This document shows positions 26,625 to 36,696 of a stretch of DNA of 36,721 bases, in pieces. Position 1 is the first letter of the stretch, and each line of letters starts with the position of its first letter. Below the pieces are notes generated by a model. It did no database searches and was not told where the DNA came from. It saw only the letters and a list, made by a program, of their open reading frames with translations. The DNA lies in the NCBI RefSeq assembly GCF_022133705.1, contig NZ_JAKNHJ010000022.1, forward strand, positions 1 through 36,721, read 5' to 3'. The stretch comes from Varibaculum cambriense. Its GTDB lineage: Bacteria; Actinomycetota; Actinomycetes; Actinomycetales; Actinomycetaceae. Made by a program: the position numbers and the translations under genes.

Positions 26625-29446
26625 AGGCGCTTAAAGCGTAACGCTACCCCCGCACCCGCAAATAACGCGGCCGCAAACAGATACCCCCAGGGGGAAGCAC
26701 CGGTGCGGGCAAGATTGCCTGCGGTAACGTCGCTAGCGGAGGATTGGGGCTGAGGGCGATTCTTCGACTTATCCATAGAACCTGGCGTACCCGGCGTAGT
26801 CGGGTGAGCCTTTCCGGGGTTACCGGTAGGGTTATCCGCTGGTTTATCACTAGCTTCCGGTTTTGGAGTCTCAGTACCTGGTTTCGGAGTGTTGCCACCG
26901 GGGTCTGGAGTCTCGCCCTCACCGGGTTTGCCGGGCTGGCTGGGATCTACTACCGGAGGTTTAGGTTTATCGCAATCCAACTTTTCCCGAGTCGGCGCAG
27001 TCCAGCTCCAGATTGTTTGCGCTCCAGCAGGAATGACATATCCCGCTTCCGCTTCGGCTTTGATCCGCAGAGTTTGTCCGTAATCATAGGTGAACGCCCC
27101 ATTGGCTTGGGGGGATATTTCTTTACCATTTACAGTCACTGTATAGCGCACGCCCTCTTGTAGTTTTACCATTCCAGAGGGCTTTACGCTGCAGCTAACC
27201 GGGTCTTGAGCTGCGCCATCAGCATTTGAGGAAGCCGCAGGGGTTACCAGTTTGGCTGCGGGGTCATAGTAGTTCAAAGCGGCGATTCTGCGCCCATTGG
27301 GAGCGGGAATTCCCGATTCTTTCAGCAAGAACTTGCCTAGCAGCAATTGCCCTTTATGGTTCAGGCTGCCCTGACCATCGACAATGTCACTATAGTTAGT
27401 GTTCTTTGCTTGCAGCTTTTGGAAGTATTGGTGGGCGGCAATTGCCGGTACTTCCTCGTCAGCAGCTATCTGTAACATCTCCGCGGCGTATTGGTCGGCC
27501 TCGGCGCTGGCTTCAGCAGGCGTAACTAGCACTACGCGGATTCCGTCTGCCTTGGCCTGGGCAACCAGCTGTTTGATATTGCTCTTAAAACTGTCAAGCG
27601 TTTCATAGGGCTGCCCGGCGGGATTTAGCGCATCGGGTACGAGGTATAGCACCTGTGGCTTATGACGTTTTACCTGGCTGTCATATGCGGCTTGCATTTT
27701 GGCGGTGGTCTGCCCCGGATAGGACGAATTCACTACGAAACGCGAGCGAGCGGCAAGCTGCAGCCCGCTAGGGTTAGCGTCACAACTTTTACCGTTACAT
27801 TCCCAGCTCACCACTTCGTCAAAAACTTCGGTGGCGGATTTAGCGGAAATATCGCCCTCGCCCCCATAGATAGTATCCGAACCTAAAAATACCCAGGTGT
27901 TGGGGGTGCCCTTACCATTATGGATAAAGGGAGAAATCACCGAATTAACCGTAGGGGCACCGGCCTGTTTAGCTATTTGCTGTTCGCTCAATACCTGATT
28001 CGAAACCGCTGCGTAATCTAATACTCCGGAAAATGAGCTCTCGGGAGTGGGATTTGTCCCCACCCGCGCCGCGCACAAGGTTACATAATCTACCGAGAAG
28101 TTATTTAAGGTGAGGGCGTTAGCGCCGCCAACTCCCGTACCTTTCAACGGCAGTACTTTTACTCCATCAAGATAGTAGTCGGCAGTACCGTCAGTAATGT
28201 TTACGCTGACAGTATGGAATTTTCCGTCAGCGACGATGGGTTTTTGTAACGTGAAACCGTCAAGATTACCGGTTTTGAATTGACGCTGAACTTTAAACTT
28301 TCCACCCTCCGCAATATCGAGGCGCAGCTGCAGATTAGAGTCCTTATCAGCAAAGGAAATAAGGGTTCCGGTCTGGGTGGAGGTGGCTTTGAAACGCACC
28401 GTAAAGTTCTGTTTGTCAAAGAGTGCTACCTGAGCGGCTTCGTCATCTTTTATCTGCGGGGTGCAAGATTCACTGGTGGTCTGAGCGTGATTGAACACCA
28501 GGTTTGCCTGGTGTGGAGGTTGTTTGTTTAACGCTTCGGGTACGTTTTGCGTCACTGGCACCTCGGTTAGGGGACTTCCATAACGCTCTACGTATGCTTT
28601 GGAAGTATTGGCTAGCGTTGAATTTTCATTCCAGATATTCAACTGTTTTACCAGGAATTTCGCCCACTCGAGATAGCCTTGCGCACTGGGGTGTACTCCA
28701 TCGGCTTGCATCCAGCCGTCAGAGTTATCTGGCGTGTGCTCAGCTTGCCAGAATTTTTGGACATCCAGCAGAATCACTTTCTTTTCTGCTGCCACCTCCC
28801 GGACAGTCTGCATCCACGTATCGAAAGAGGCGTGTCGCCCGTCAGTGGGATAGTTTTGGGTTTGCAACACCGGAATTGCACCGGAGGCGCGAATCTGATC
28901 GATAAAGTATTCGAGATTTTGTCGGTAAGTATTTTGTTCAACCCGTTCCTTGGCAGGGGCATTTACCGAATCGTTCATCCCCAAAGCCAAAAAGACTACG
29001 TCAGCGCCTTTATCAAGGACAGATTGTTGGAAAGCTTGACGCAAATACCGGGTAGTAGAGTTAGCCACCCCGGTATTCATTACTAAATCGTTAGTGCGTC
29101 CTATGCCATTAATGGGGGTCGAATGTAGATACGAGTTGAAATACTCGCTGAAGCGCCGCAAACCTTCACTGGTATTAGCGCCATGAGTTATGGAATCACC
29201 AGTAAATAGCCAGGAAATAGGGTTTTCTTGCGCCAGTTTGGCCTGTAGTTTTTCCCAATCAGCTAAGGACTCGTTAGCTGGGGAAGCGGTATTTTCCGGA
29301 GTATTGGCTTTAACCTGTGTGGGCATTGCCCATTTCACAGAGGGAACACTGGCAGCCTCGGCGGGGGTAGAAACCCCCACCCCGATCCCAGAAAAAAGCA
29401 TCGCTAAAGTTACGCTAGCTGCCGCTAAAGACTTCTTCATCTTCAT
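26621..29446 (-). CDS. LPXTG-like surface protein with SGNH hydrolase, LamG-like and degenerate second SGNH domain
   Basis: A 941-residue protein. Signal peptide 1-31 (PAEA-A). First SGNH domain about 76-272 with nucleophile Ser85 in GDSITHG, Gly126, GMND 156-159, and Asp249/His252 in DGVHPS, so probably an active esterase for acetylated glycans. A LamG/concanavalin-like domain follows at about 310-500 (FTVRFKATSTQTGTLISF, DYYLDGVKV). A second SGNH-like domain, about 516-712, has GSDTIYG instead of GDSITHG, VPDALN instead of GxND, and Ser694 where the catalytic His would stand. One stalk module, about 750-826, a Pro/Lys/Thr-rich wall-spanning region, and the sorting signal LARTG (912-916), hydrophobic helix and KR tail end the protein. 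First gene of the operon. Confidence 0.88.
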   Translation of the reverse strand: MKMKKSLAAASVTLAMLFSGIGVGVSTPAEAASVPSVKWAMPTQVKANTPENTASPANESLADWEKLQAKLAQENPISWLFTGDSITHGANTSEGLRRFSEYFNSYLHSTPINGIGRTNDLVMNTGVANSTTRYLRQAFQQSVLDKGADVVFLALGMNDSVNAPAKERVEQNTYRQNLEYFIDQIRASGAIPVLQTQNYPTDGRHASFDTWMQTVREVAAEKKVILLDVQKFWQAEHTPDNSDGWMQADGVHPSAQGYLEWAKFLVKQLNIWNENSTLANTSKAYVERYGSPLTEVPVTQNVPEALNKQPPHQANLVFNHAQTTSESCTPQIKDDEAAQVALFDKQNFTVRFKATSTQTGTLISFADKDSNLQLRLDIAEGGKFKVQRQFKTGNLDGFTLQKPIVADGKFHTVSVNITDGTADYYLDGVKVLPLKGTGVGGANALTLNNFSVDYVTLCAARVGTNPTPESSFSGVLDYAAVSNQVLSEQQIAKQAGAPTVNSVISPFIHNGKGTPNTWVFLGSDTIYGGEGDISAKSATEVFDEVVSWECNGKSCDANPSGLQLAARSRFVVNSSYPGQTTAKMQAAYDSQVKRHKPQVLYLVPDALNPAGQPYETLDSFKSNIKQLVAQAKADGIRVVLVTPAEASAEADQYAAEMLQIAADEEVPAIAAHQYFQKLQAKNTNYSDIVDGQGSLNHKGQLLLGKFLLKESGIPAPNGRRIAALNYYDPAAKLVTPAASSNADGAAQDPVSCSVKPSGMVKLQEGVRYTVTVNGKEISPQANGAFTYDYGQTLRIKAEAEAGYVIPAGAQTIWSWTAPTREKLDCDKPKPPVVDPSQPGKPGEGETPDPGGNTPKPGTETPKPEASDKPADNPTGNPGKAHPTTPGTPGSMDKSKNRPQPQSSASDVTAGNLARTGASPWGYLFAAALFAGAGVALRFKRL

Positions 29447-29826
29447 CTATCCCCAGCATTCTTCGTTACCCGCTGTTCGTTTACATTATTCGCGAAAAGC
29501 TTACGCCCTAAAGCGTCTTTCCTGCGAGATTCGTCAGCGAGTTAGTTGGTCTTCGGCTTCCTTGCTTATTACTTGTCTAACTCTAACCTCACTTTTGGGG
29601 TAAACCCCAAAAGCGCATGATTACCCCACAATGCTATCAATACTTTTTACCCGAAAGAATGGAGGTATTTAACTTCTGATTTGGTTCAGTTGGCTTAGCT
29701 GGAAACCCGGGATTATCTCGAAGAAACCCGACAACGCGTTCGCGCGAACGTACATCACGTGAATTAAGGGCTAATACCCGAATACAACGAACAGATTTAT
29801 CTGCGCTTAATGCTTAAAAACATAAA
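29447..29826. other. intergenic region upstream of the surface-protein operon
   Basis: Together with the eno terminator and the bases up to the eno stop (29907) this is the longest gene-free stretch of the window. It holds the 22-bp palindrome at 29592-29613, a 14-bp perfect palindrome CGTTCGCGCGAACG at 29737-29750, and a candidate minus-strand -10 TAATGT (29493-29498). No ORF with coding character, tRNA or insertion-sequence end was seen. Confidence 0.6.
29592..29613. promoter_or_regulatory. 22-bp perfect palindrome, candidate operator of the surface operon
   Basis: Arms CTTTTGGGGT and ACCCCAAAAG separated by AA. It lies 146 nt before the start codon of the SGNH gene and well beyond the eno terminator. 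Neither strand has a T-run after it, so it does not look like a terminator. A palindrome with 10-bp arms is not expected by chance in a window of this size. Confidence 0.5.
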
Positions 29827-29862
29827 GGGGTGGGTCGAAAGAAATATCTTTCGACCCACCCC
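29827..29862 (-). terminator. intrinsic terminator of eno
   Basis: A perfect 16-bp stem (29827-29842 with 29847-29862) and a 4-nt loop. On the minus strand it is followed by TTTATGTTTTTAAG. It is 45 nt after the eno stop and separates eno from the downstream operon. Confidence 0.9.
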
Positions 29863-29907
29863 GGATGCTTTAAGCTAATCGCCTATCAGCTGCATAGGCA
29901 TTGCAAA

Positions 29908-31215
<1,308 letters not shown>

Positions 31216-31301
31216 TCACTTAATTACAGTCTACTGGAAGTAAAGGACGTCAGCAGGTTGCAAAAGTCCCTATCTTTAGGCACAGACGGAAAGAAAAATG
31301 T

Positions 31302-32006
31302 TTACTTAGCCGGCTGCGAACCTTGCGGCATTTGCCTTTGCAGCATTTGCTCCACTTTGGCAAAACTTTGCAGTTTCACTCCGGCACCCAAATCAGGTTC
31401 TAGCACCTGGATCCCGGTAGTATTCGACAATGCCTGAGTTAAGAGGGCATTAATTTTCAATCCCGCAGCCTGCTTGTCACCCTGTTTTTGCGCCGCCAGG
31501 AGCTTCGGCTGAATTCGCTTTGCTAAATCCGCAGATAACTTCCCCTGTTGCTGATCACTAGACAACTTTTGTAGCCGCCAGAAATCTAGGGTATCCGTAG
31601 AAAAGTCTGCCTGCTTAATGCCTGCTACTCCAGCTTCGGCAGCCAGCCACTTATTAATATCCGCATCGGTATATCCAGGCTGGTTACGCAATTCTTCCCT
31701 GGCGACCTTCATCGCGGATGCCCAAGAGGCAAGGTATTGGGACGGTATCTCGCCGCGCTCTAGGGAATCCCAAACAGCTTGCGGATACACTTCAGTTCCC
31801 AACTGTTTTTGAACTTGGGAACGCATCTGTTGCATATAGGATACGCGCTGTTCATCAGTGGGAGTGGCCGCATTAATCTCAGCTGCCACCTGTTCGACCG
31901 GAAAACTATCTTTCGCGGTTTCAGCGTTGGAACATCCGCTAAGCCCCATCCCGAGCAGGGCGGTGCCGGCGCAAATACCAATAACTCGAAGAACTCTGTT
32001 ATTCAT
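31302..32006 (-). CDS. predicted lipoprotein of unknown function
   Basis: A 234-residue protein with a lipoprotein signal peptide: MNNR, hydrophobic core, and lipobox LSGC with the lipidated Cys25. The mature part is almost all helix, rich in Gln, Ala and Lys, without cysteines or clear catalytic motifs. It sits between mfd and eno, the place of the lipoprotein LpqU in Mycobacterium, but I do not see LpqU's transglycosylase-like motifs. A chaperone-like helical fold is possible. ATG start at 32006, 59 nt after mfd. Confidence 0.8.
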   Translation of the reverse strand: MNNRVLRVIGICAGTALLGMGLSGCSNAETAKDSFPVEQVAAEINAATPTDEQRVSYMQQMRSQVQKQLGTEVYPQAVWDSLERGEIPSQYLASWASAMKVAREELRNQPGYTDADINKWLAAEAGVAGIKQADFSTDTLDFWRLQKLSSDQQQGKLSADLAKRIQPKLLAAQKQGDKQAAGLKINALLTQALSNTTGIQVLEPDLGAGVKLQSFAKVEQMLQRQMPQGSQPAK

Positions 32007-32065
32007 AAGACTGTCTTTCTGAAGCTAATAGCTAGGGTTAGCTTATCAAGAGGGCGCGGTCAGCT

Positions 32066-35000
32066 CTATTCTGGTGCGTCTGTTTTTACTTTTCCAAAGG
32101 GGGTCAGCACATTTTGTAACAACTTTGCCACCCACTGCGCTAGCGGTTCATCATGCAGAGCGCTTTGCCCCAATTTTTCTCCCTTAGGAGCTGGCACCAA
32201 GATTTGGCGTACCGCCGGCTTAATCACCGTTCCCGGATGCAGCCGCTTTATCCGCAGCATTTGCGAATCCGCCAAGCTAATCGGGGCAAAACGTACAAAA
32301 CGCCCCTGTGCCACAATTTCCTTAATCCCTAGGGCACGCGCAGCCATCCGTAGCTTCGCCACCGTAAACAGTAGCTGCACATTTGCTGGTGGCACTCCGT
32401 AACGGTCAGTCATTTCTTCTCGCACCGCTTCCAGCTGTGCTTCCTCCCGCACGCTAGATAGCTTTTGATACATCTCTAGGCGCAGCCGTTCTGACTCCAT
32501 ATATTCAGGGGGAATATGGGCATCGATCGGCAGTTCAATCCGCACTTCACTATCGTCTGCTTCTGCTTGTGCGCCCTCTTTGAAACCGCGCACCGCCTCG
32601 GACACCATCCGGATATACAGGTCAAAACCAACCCCGGCGATATGGCCCGACTGCTGCCCGCCCAGCAGGTTTCCGGCTCCGCGAATCTCCAAATCCTTTT
32701 GGGCAACCGCTGTCCCCGCCCCTAAATCGGTATTCGCAGCGATAGTTTGTAAGCGTTCATGCGCAGTTTCGGTTAGCGGTTTATCGCCCGGATAGAAGAA
32801 ATAGGCGTAAGCACGTTCCCGCCCGCGCCCTACTCGTCCTCGTAACTGGTGTAGTTGGGAAAGCCCCATCCGATGCGCCCCGGAAACAATTAGGGTGTTG
32901 GCGTTGGAAATATCTAGCCCGGTTTCTACAATCGTGGTGCAAACTAGCACATCAGCCTGGTGGTTCCAGAAATCAACCATTACTTGTTCCAGTTGCTTTT
33001 CATGCATTTTGCCGTGCGCCACCGCGATCCTGGCTTCCGGAACCAGTTCCGACAGATGCGCCGCTACCCGGTCGATCGATTCTACCCGGTTATGGACATA
33101 AAAAACCTGTCCGTCACGCAGCAGTTCCCGTCGGATCGCTGCCTTTACCTGTTTGTCCTGGTAAGCACCAACAAAAGTGAGCACCGGGTGGCGTTCTTCC
33201 GGCGGGGTCGAAAGGGTCGAAAGTTCCCGAATCCCGGTCACCGCCATTTCTAGGGTGCGCGGAATCGGGGTGGCCGACATAGAGAGCACATCCACATTGG
33301 TGCGCAGAGCTTTCAAAGTTTCCTTATGTTCCACCCCGAAACGCTGCTCTTCGTCAATAATCACCAGTCCCAGATTTTTGAACCCGACTTCCCCAGTAAT
33401 CAAACTATGGGTTCCGATCACCAAATCGATTTCGCCGCCACGTAACTGGTCTTTGAGTTCTCGCGCCTGGGCAGGGGTAGAAAAACGCGATAGCTGCCCA
33501 ATTTTTACCGGGAAGGGCGCGAAACGGTCACTAAAAGTTTCAAAATGTTGCTTTACTAGCAGCGTGGTCGGCACTAGCAAGGCAACTTGGAACCCTTCTT
33601 GGATAGCTTTGAAAGCCGCGCGCACCGCCACTTCGGTTTTGCCGAACCCTACATCTCCGCTGAGCAGGCGATCCATAGGGGACGGTTTTTCCATATCCGC
33701 CTTGACTTCATCGATGGTAGCGAGCTGGTCAGGAGTTTCCTGATACTCGAACGCGTCCTCGAGTTCCTTTTGCCAGGGAGTATCGGGACCGAATGCGTGT
33801 CCTTTGGTGGCCTGACGGGCAGCGTAGAGCCGAATAAGTTCTGCCGCGATTTCCCGGGTAGCTTTACGGGCACGGTTCTTGGTTTTCGCCCAATCTGCTC
33901 CCCCCATTTTGTTTAGCTGCGGAGCATCCGAGCCGGCATAGCGGGAAACCAAATCCAAAGAATCAGTGGGGACATAGAGCCGGTCACCAGCTTGTCCCCG
34001 CCGCGAAGGGGCGTACTCCAACACCAGATATTCGCGGGTAACTGCGTCTTGGCCTTTACCGATAGTGCGCTTGGTCATCTGCACGAAGCGTCCCACCCCA
34101 TGCTGGGAGTGCACCACGTAGTCCCCGGGCTTTAGAGACAGGGGATCAACAATGGTTTTCCCCCGCCGACTAGCCAATTTGCGGGGAGCTTGTGCCAGGC
34201 GCGGAGAACGTCCAGTCAAGTCAGCCTCTGCCAATACCAGCAGGTGTGAGGCTTTCAGGGTGAAACCAGCCGCGATTTTACCGGCGGTAACCAGCACGCT
34301 TCCCTTTTCTATATCCGAGGACGTAGCTAGAGTGGCTACTGCACGGGCAGGCAGGCCTGCCTCGGAAAGATTAGCGGCGAATCGGCTGGCCAAGCCGCGT
34401 CCCGAACAGGAGAAAATCACCTGCCAACCGGCGTTTAGGTACTGCCCTAATTCTTTAACTGCCTGGTCAATCTGTCCGCGGTAGCCTTTGGTCGCCCTCG
34501 CGCCCATGCTAGTTTGACCGTTGTAAACATAGGTGGGTCGGGTAGTTTCGCTGAGCCCATTTTCTTCTTCGCCCCCGCTGAGTTCCTCCGTGAGAGTTAC
34601 GGTCTCCGCGGCCGGTTCTTCCTCGTTTTCGGCATCCAATATATCTGCACTGGGCAGACCAGTTAGTTCCCACCAGCCAAGGCTTTTATCGAGAGCTTCT
34701 TGATTAAAATCATTGAGACTTTGGAGGGCGCGGGCAGCGCGGATCGGGATTTTTCCGCCTCCCGCCGCTGCTTGCCAAGCCGCCTGCTCAAATTCGTGGG
34801 AAGTGGCCAGCAAATCTGCGGCGCGGCGAGATACTCTCCCCGGTTCGTCAATCACGATAGTGGTATCTTCCGGCAGCAAGGAAACCACGCTTTGCAGCCC
34901 GGGAGCCAACACCGGGGCTAAAGATTCCATCCCCTGGACTGCAATCCCCTGGCTGATCAGTTCTAACATATCGGCCACACCTGGCAGGGAGGGTTGCAGC

Positions 35001-35854
35001 TCGCTAGCGCGCTGCTTCACCTGGTCGGTTAACAGCAATTCCCGACAGGCCGGCGCCCACACCCCGACAGGACTTTTTTCCAGGCTGCGCTGGTCTGAAA
35101 GGGAAAAGTAGTTTACTTCCTCTAGAGTGTCCCCAAAGAAATCTAAGCGCTGGGGATGAGATTCCCCGGGTACGAATACGTCAACAATTCCTCCCCGCAC
35201 CGCGAATTGTCCCCGCGTGGACACCAAATCGGTTTTCTCGTATCCCAGCTCCAGTAGGCGGGTAGCTAGTTTATCGAGAGGATAATCTTCGCCCTCTAGA
35301 ATTCTTAGGGGCTCAATCTCGGTTAAACCCGCTACTACCGGCTGCAATAATGCCCTAATGGGAGCTACCAGAATGGTTATCGCCTGCCCGGGGCCGCTGG
35401 TTTCCGGATGGGTCAGGCGGCGCAGGGCGGCGATTCGCTGCGCCATAGTGTCGGCACGGGGAGACAGCCGTTCATGCGGCAGGGTTTCCCAGGAGGGGAA
35501 GCGGGCAACTCGGGGCAGGTATCCCGCCAGTTCCGCCTCTACCTGTTCGGCGGCTCTGCCCGAGGCAGTTACATACAGGATCAGGCCGCGCCGCTTTTCC
35601 TTAGCCGCCTCAGCCTGCGCAGCTTTCTTAGTATTTACTGATGAGAAGGGTAGCGGGGAAAACTTTCCGCTACTTACCTCGGTTTGCGCCGCGGCTGCCG
35701 CGAGCGCCGGCCTTACTCCGGCAGGACAATAAAGGGACTGGACGCTATGGGGCTGGGAGAAGAACTTTTTAGCTGCCGGCTCACTAGCTACTTTTTCTAC
35801 TACGGCTTGCAAACTCATCGTGTCCATCTTAGATGAGAGCGCTACCCAGGTCAC
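32066..35854 (-). CDS. mfd: transcription-repair coupling factor
   Basis: A 1262-residue translocase that removes RNA polymerase stalled at DNA damage and recruits UvrA. Domain order is normal: UvrB-homology region about 95-250 (FPSWETLPHERLSPRADTMA); CarD-like RNA polymerase-interacting domain about 574-640 (LKPGDYVVHSQHGVGRF); RecG-type helicase with Walker A GDVGFGKT 733-740, DEEQ box 834-837 and RGRVGRGRERAYAYFFY; and a C-terminal TRCF domain containing LPIDAHIPPEYMESERLRLEMY. The GTG at 35854 has AGGTAAAA upstream; ATG codons at 35827 and 35818 would give slightly shorter proteins. In the usual actinobacterial order mazG follows; here a lipoprotein gene does. Confidence 0.97.
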   Translation of the reverse strand: MTWVALSSKMDTMSLQAVVEKVASEPAAKKFFSQPHSVQSLYCPAGVRPALAAAAAQTEVSSGKFSPLPFSSVNTKKAAQAEAAKEKRRGLILYVTASGRAAEQVEAELAGYLPRVARFPSWETLPHERLSPRADTMAQRIAALRRLTHPETSGPGQAITILVAPIRALLQPVVAGLTEIEPLRILEGEDYPLDKLATRLLELGYEKTDLVSTRGQFAVRGGIVDVFVPGESHPQRLDFFGDTLEEVNYFSLSDQRSLEKSPVGVWAPACRELLLTDQVKQRASELQPSLPGVADMLELISQGIAVQGMESLAPVLAPGLQSVVSLLPEDTTIVIDEPGRVSRRAADLLATSHEFEQAAWQAAAGGGKIPIRAARALQSLNDFNQEALDKSLGWWELTGLPSADILDAENEEEPAAETVTLTEELSGGEEENGLSETTRPTYVYNGQTSMGARATKGYRGQIDQAVKELGQYLNAGWQVIFSCSGRGLASRFAANLSEAGLPARAVATLATSSDIEKGSVLVTAGKIAAGFTLKASHLLVLAEADLTGRSPRLAQAPRKLASRRGKTIVDPLSLKPGDYVVHSQHGVGRFVQMTKRTIGKGQDAVTREYLVLEYAPSRRGQAGDRLYVPTDSLDLVSRYAGSDAPQLNKMGGADWAKTKNRARKATREIAAELIRLYAARQATKGHAFGPDTPWQKELEDAFEYQETPDQLATIDEVKADMEKPSPMDRLLSGDVGFGKTEVAVRAAFKAIQEGFQVALLVPTTLLVKQHFETFSDRFAPFPVKIGQLSRFSTPAQARELKDQLRGGEIDLVIGTHSLITGEVGFKNLGLVIIDEEQRFGVEHKETLKALRTNVDVLSMSATPIPRTLEMAVTGIRELSTLSTPPEERHPVLTFVGAYQDKQVKAAIRRELLRDGQVFYVHNRVESIDRVAAHLSELVPEARIAVAHGKMHEKQLEQVMVDFWNHQADVLVCTTIVETGLDISNANTLIVSGAHRMGLSQLHQLRGRVGRGRERAYAYFFYPGDKPLTETAHERLQTIAANTDLGAGTAVAQKDLEIRGAGNLLGGQQSGHIAGVGFDLYIRMVSEAVRGFKEGAQAEADDSEVRIELPIDAHIPPEYMESERLRLEMYQKLSSVREEAQLEAVREEMTDRYGVPPANVQLLFTVAKLRMAARALGIKEIVAQGRFVRFAPISLADSQMLRIKRLHPGTVIKPAVRQILVPAPKGEKLGQSALHDEPLAQWVAKLLQNVLTPFGKVKTDAPE

Positions 35855-35923
35855 TTTTACCTGTTTACCCGGGTAGGATCAGGTACGAGGACGCGCCCTC
35901 GTAATAACACAAATAGCGGCTGC

Positions 35924-36532
35924 TTAGGAAGTGTAAACGTCGAAGTGGTTTCCCCGGGTACCCCGGTCATAGACTTTTCCTGGCCCGCCAAAGGGAGTGT
36001 TAATCACAGTGCCTTTCGGAGCATCATTGGCAAGCACAATATAGCCGTCGGCGTCAGCTACATACCCGTTAGCATTCACGTGGCGGCCGGGAATCCGCAG
36101 TCCCCCACCGGGTAAGACTTTTTGGGAATAGTAGGTGAATTTATATCCGCTCCAATGCACTACGCCTGCTCTGCGTAAAGCTGCCAGGGAGTATTGCGCG
36201 CTGGAAGCACTAGCCCCAGCAGTACTTGCTTGCGAAGTTGGTTGCGGATTATCGCTGGTTAACGCAGTGGCAGGATCGGTTGTGGGGGATTCGTCTAAGA
36301 CTTTAGCGCTAACTTTTTCTAAACCGTATTCTCCGCTTGCTTGAGCAACCGGGTTGGTTTTGGAAATGGTTTGCGTCGTCATTTCGGGTTGCGGTTGCCC
36401 GGCGGGAAGGGAAGCGGAATGCAGAGCGACTGCTCCCGAGGTACCGACTGCGGCTGCGATTACTGCAGTGGCTAACCCCGCCTGCCATAGTAGATGGCGG
36501 AATGGTTTCTTTCCTTGGCTATGACGTCCCAC
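35924..36532 (-). CDS. small secreted 3D-domain (RlpA-like) protein
   Basis: A 202-residue exported protein: basic N-terminus, signal or anchor helix about 15-38, a Ser/Thr/Ala/Gln-rich linker (40-115), and a C-terminal 3D domain (about 127-202). The pattern KFTYYSQKVLPGGGLRIPGR, then YVADADGYIVLA, GTVINTPFG, KVYDRG and FDVYTS matches the 3D module of cell-wall hydrolases and spore-type lytic transglycosylases. The three conserved aspartates can be placed at Asp162, Asp189 and Asp198. It carries no other wall-binding domain. GTG start at 36532. It lies upstream of mfd, 69 nt away, in the same direction, and is divergent from the gene starting at 36697. Confidence 0.75.
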   Translation of the reverse strand: MGRHSQGKKPFRHLLWQAGLATAVIAAAVGTSGAVALHSASLPAGQPQPEMTTQTISKTNPVAQASGEYGLEKVSAKVLDESPTTDPATALTSDNPQPTSQASTAGASASSAQYSLAALRRAGVVHWSGYKFTYYSQKVLPGGGLRIPGRHVNANGYVADADGYIVLANDAPKGTVINTPFGGPGKVYDRGTRGNHFDVYTS

Positions 36533-36696
36533 GATTTTCCCATTCAGTCGACAAAATAACCTGCCCGGTTTACCAGGCGAAAATCAGTCTAAACCATTAT
36601 GCAATCATTTCGCTACCAAATCGTTACATTCGTAGCCCTTACCACAGTTTACGCAGAAAGCGTGGTTGAATTAGTTAGTCGCGAGGTGAAATCGTA

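Noticed and set aside
29737-29750. 14-bp perfect palindrome CGTTCGCGCGAACG as a strong operator
   Set aside because: About two such palindromes are expected by chance per window; it is noted in the intergenic entry but not claimed as functional.
35884-35903. 7-bp hairpin between the 3D-domain gene and mfd as a terminator
   Set aside because: There is no T-run on the minus strand after it, and the stem is short.
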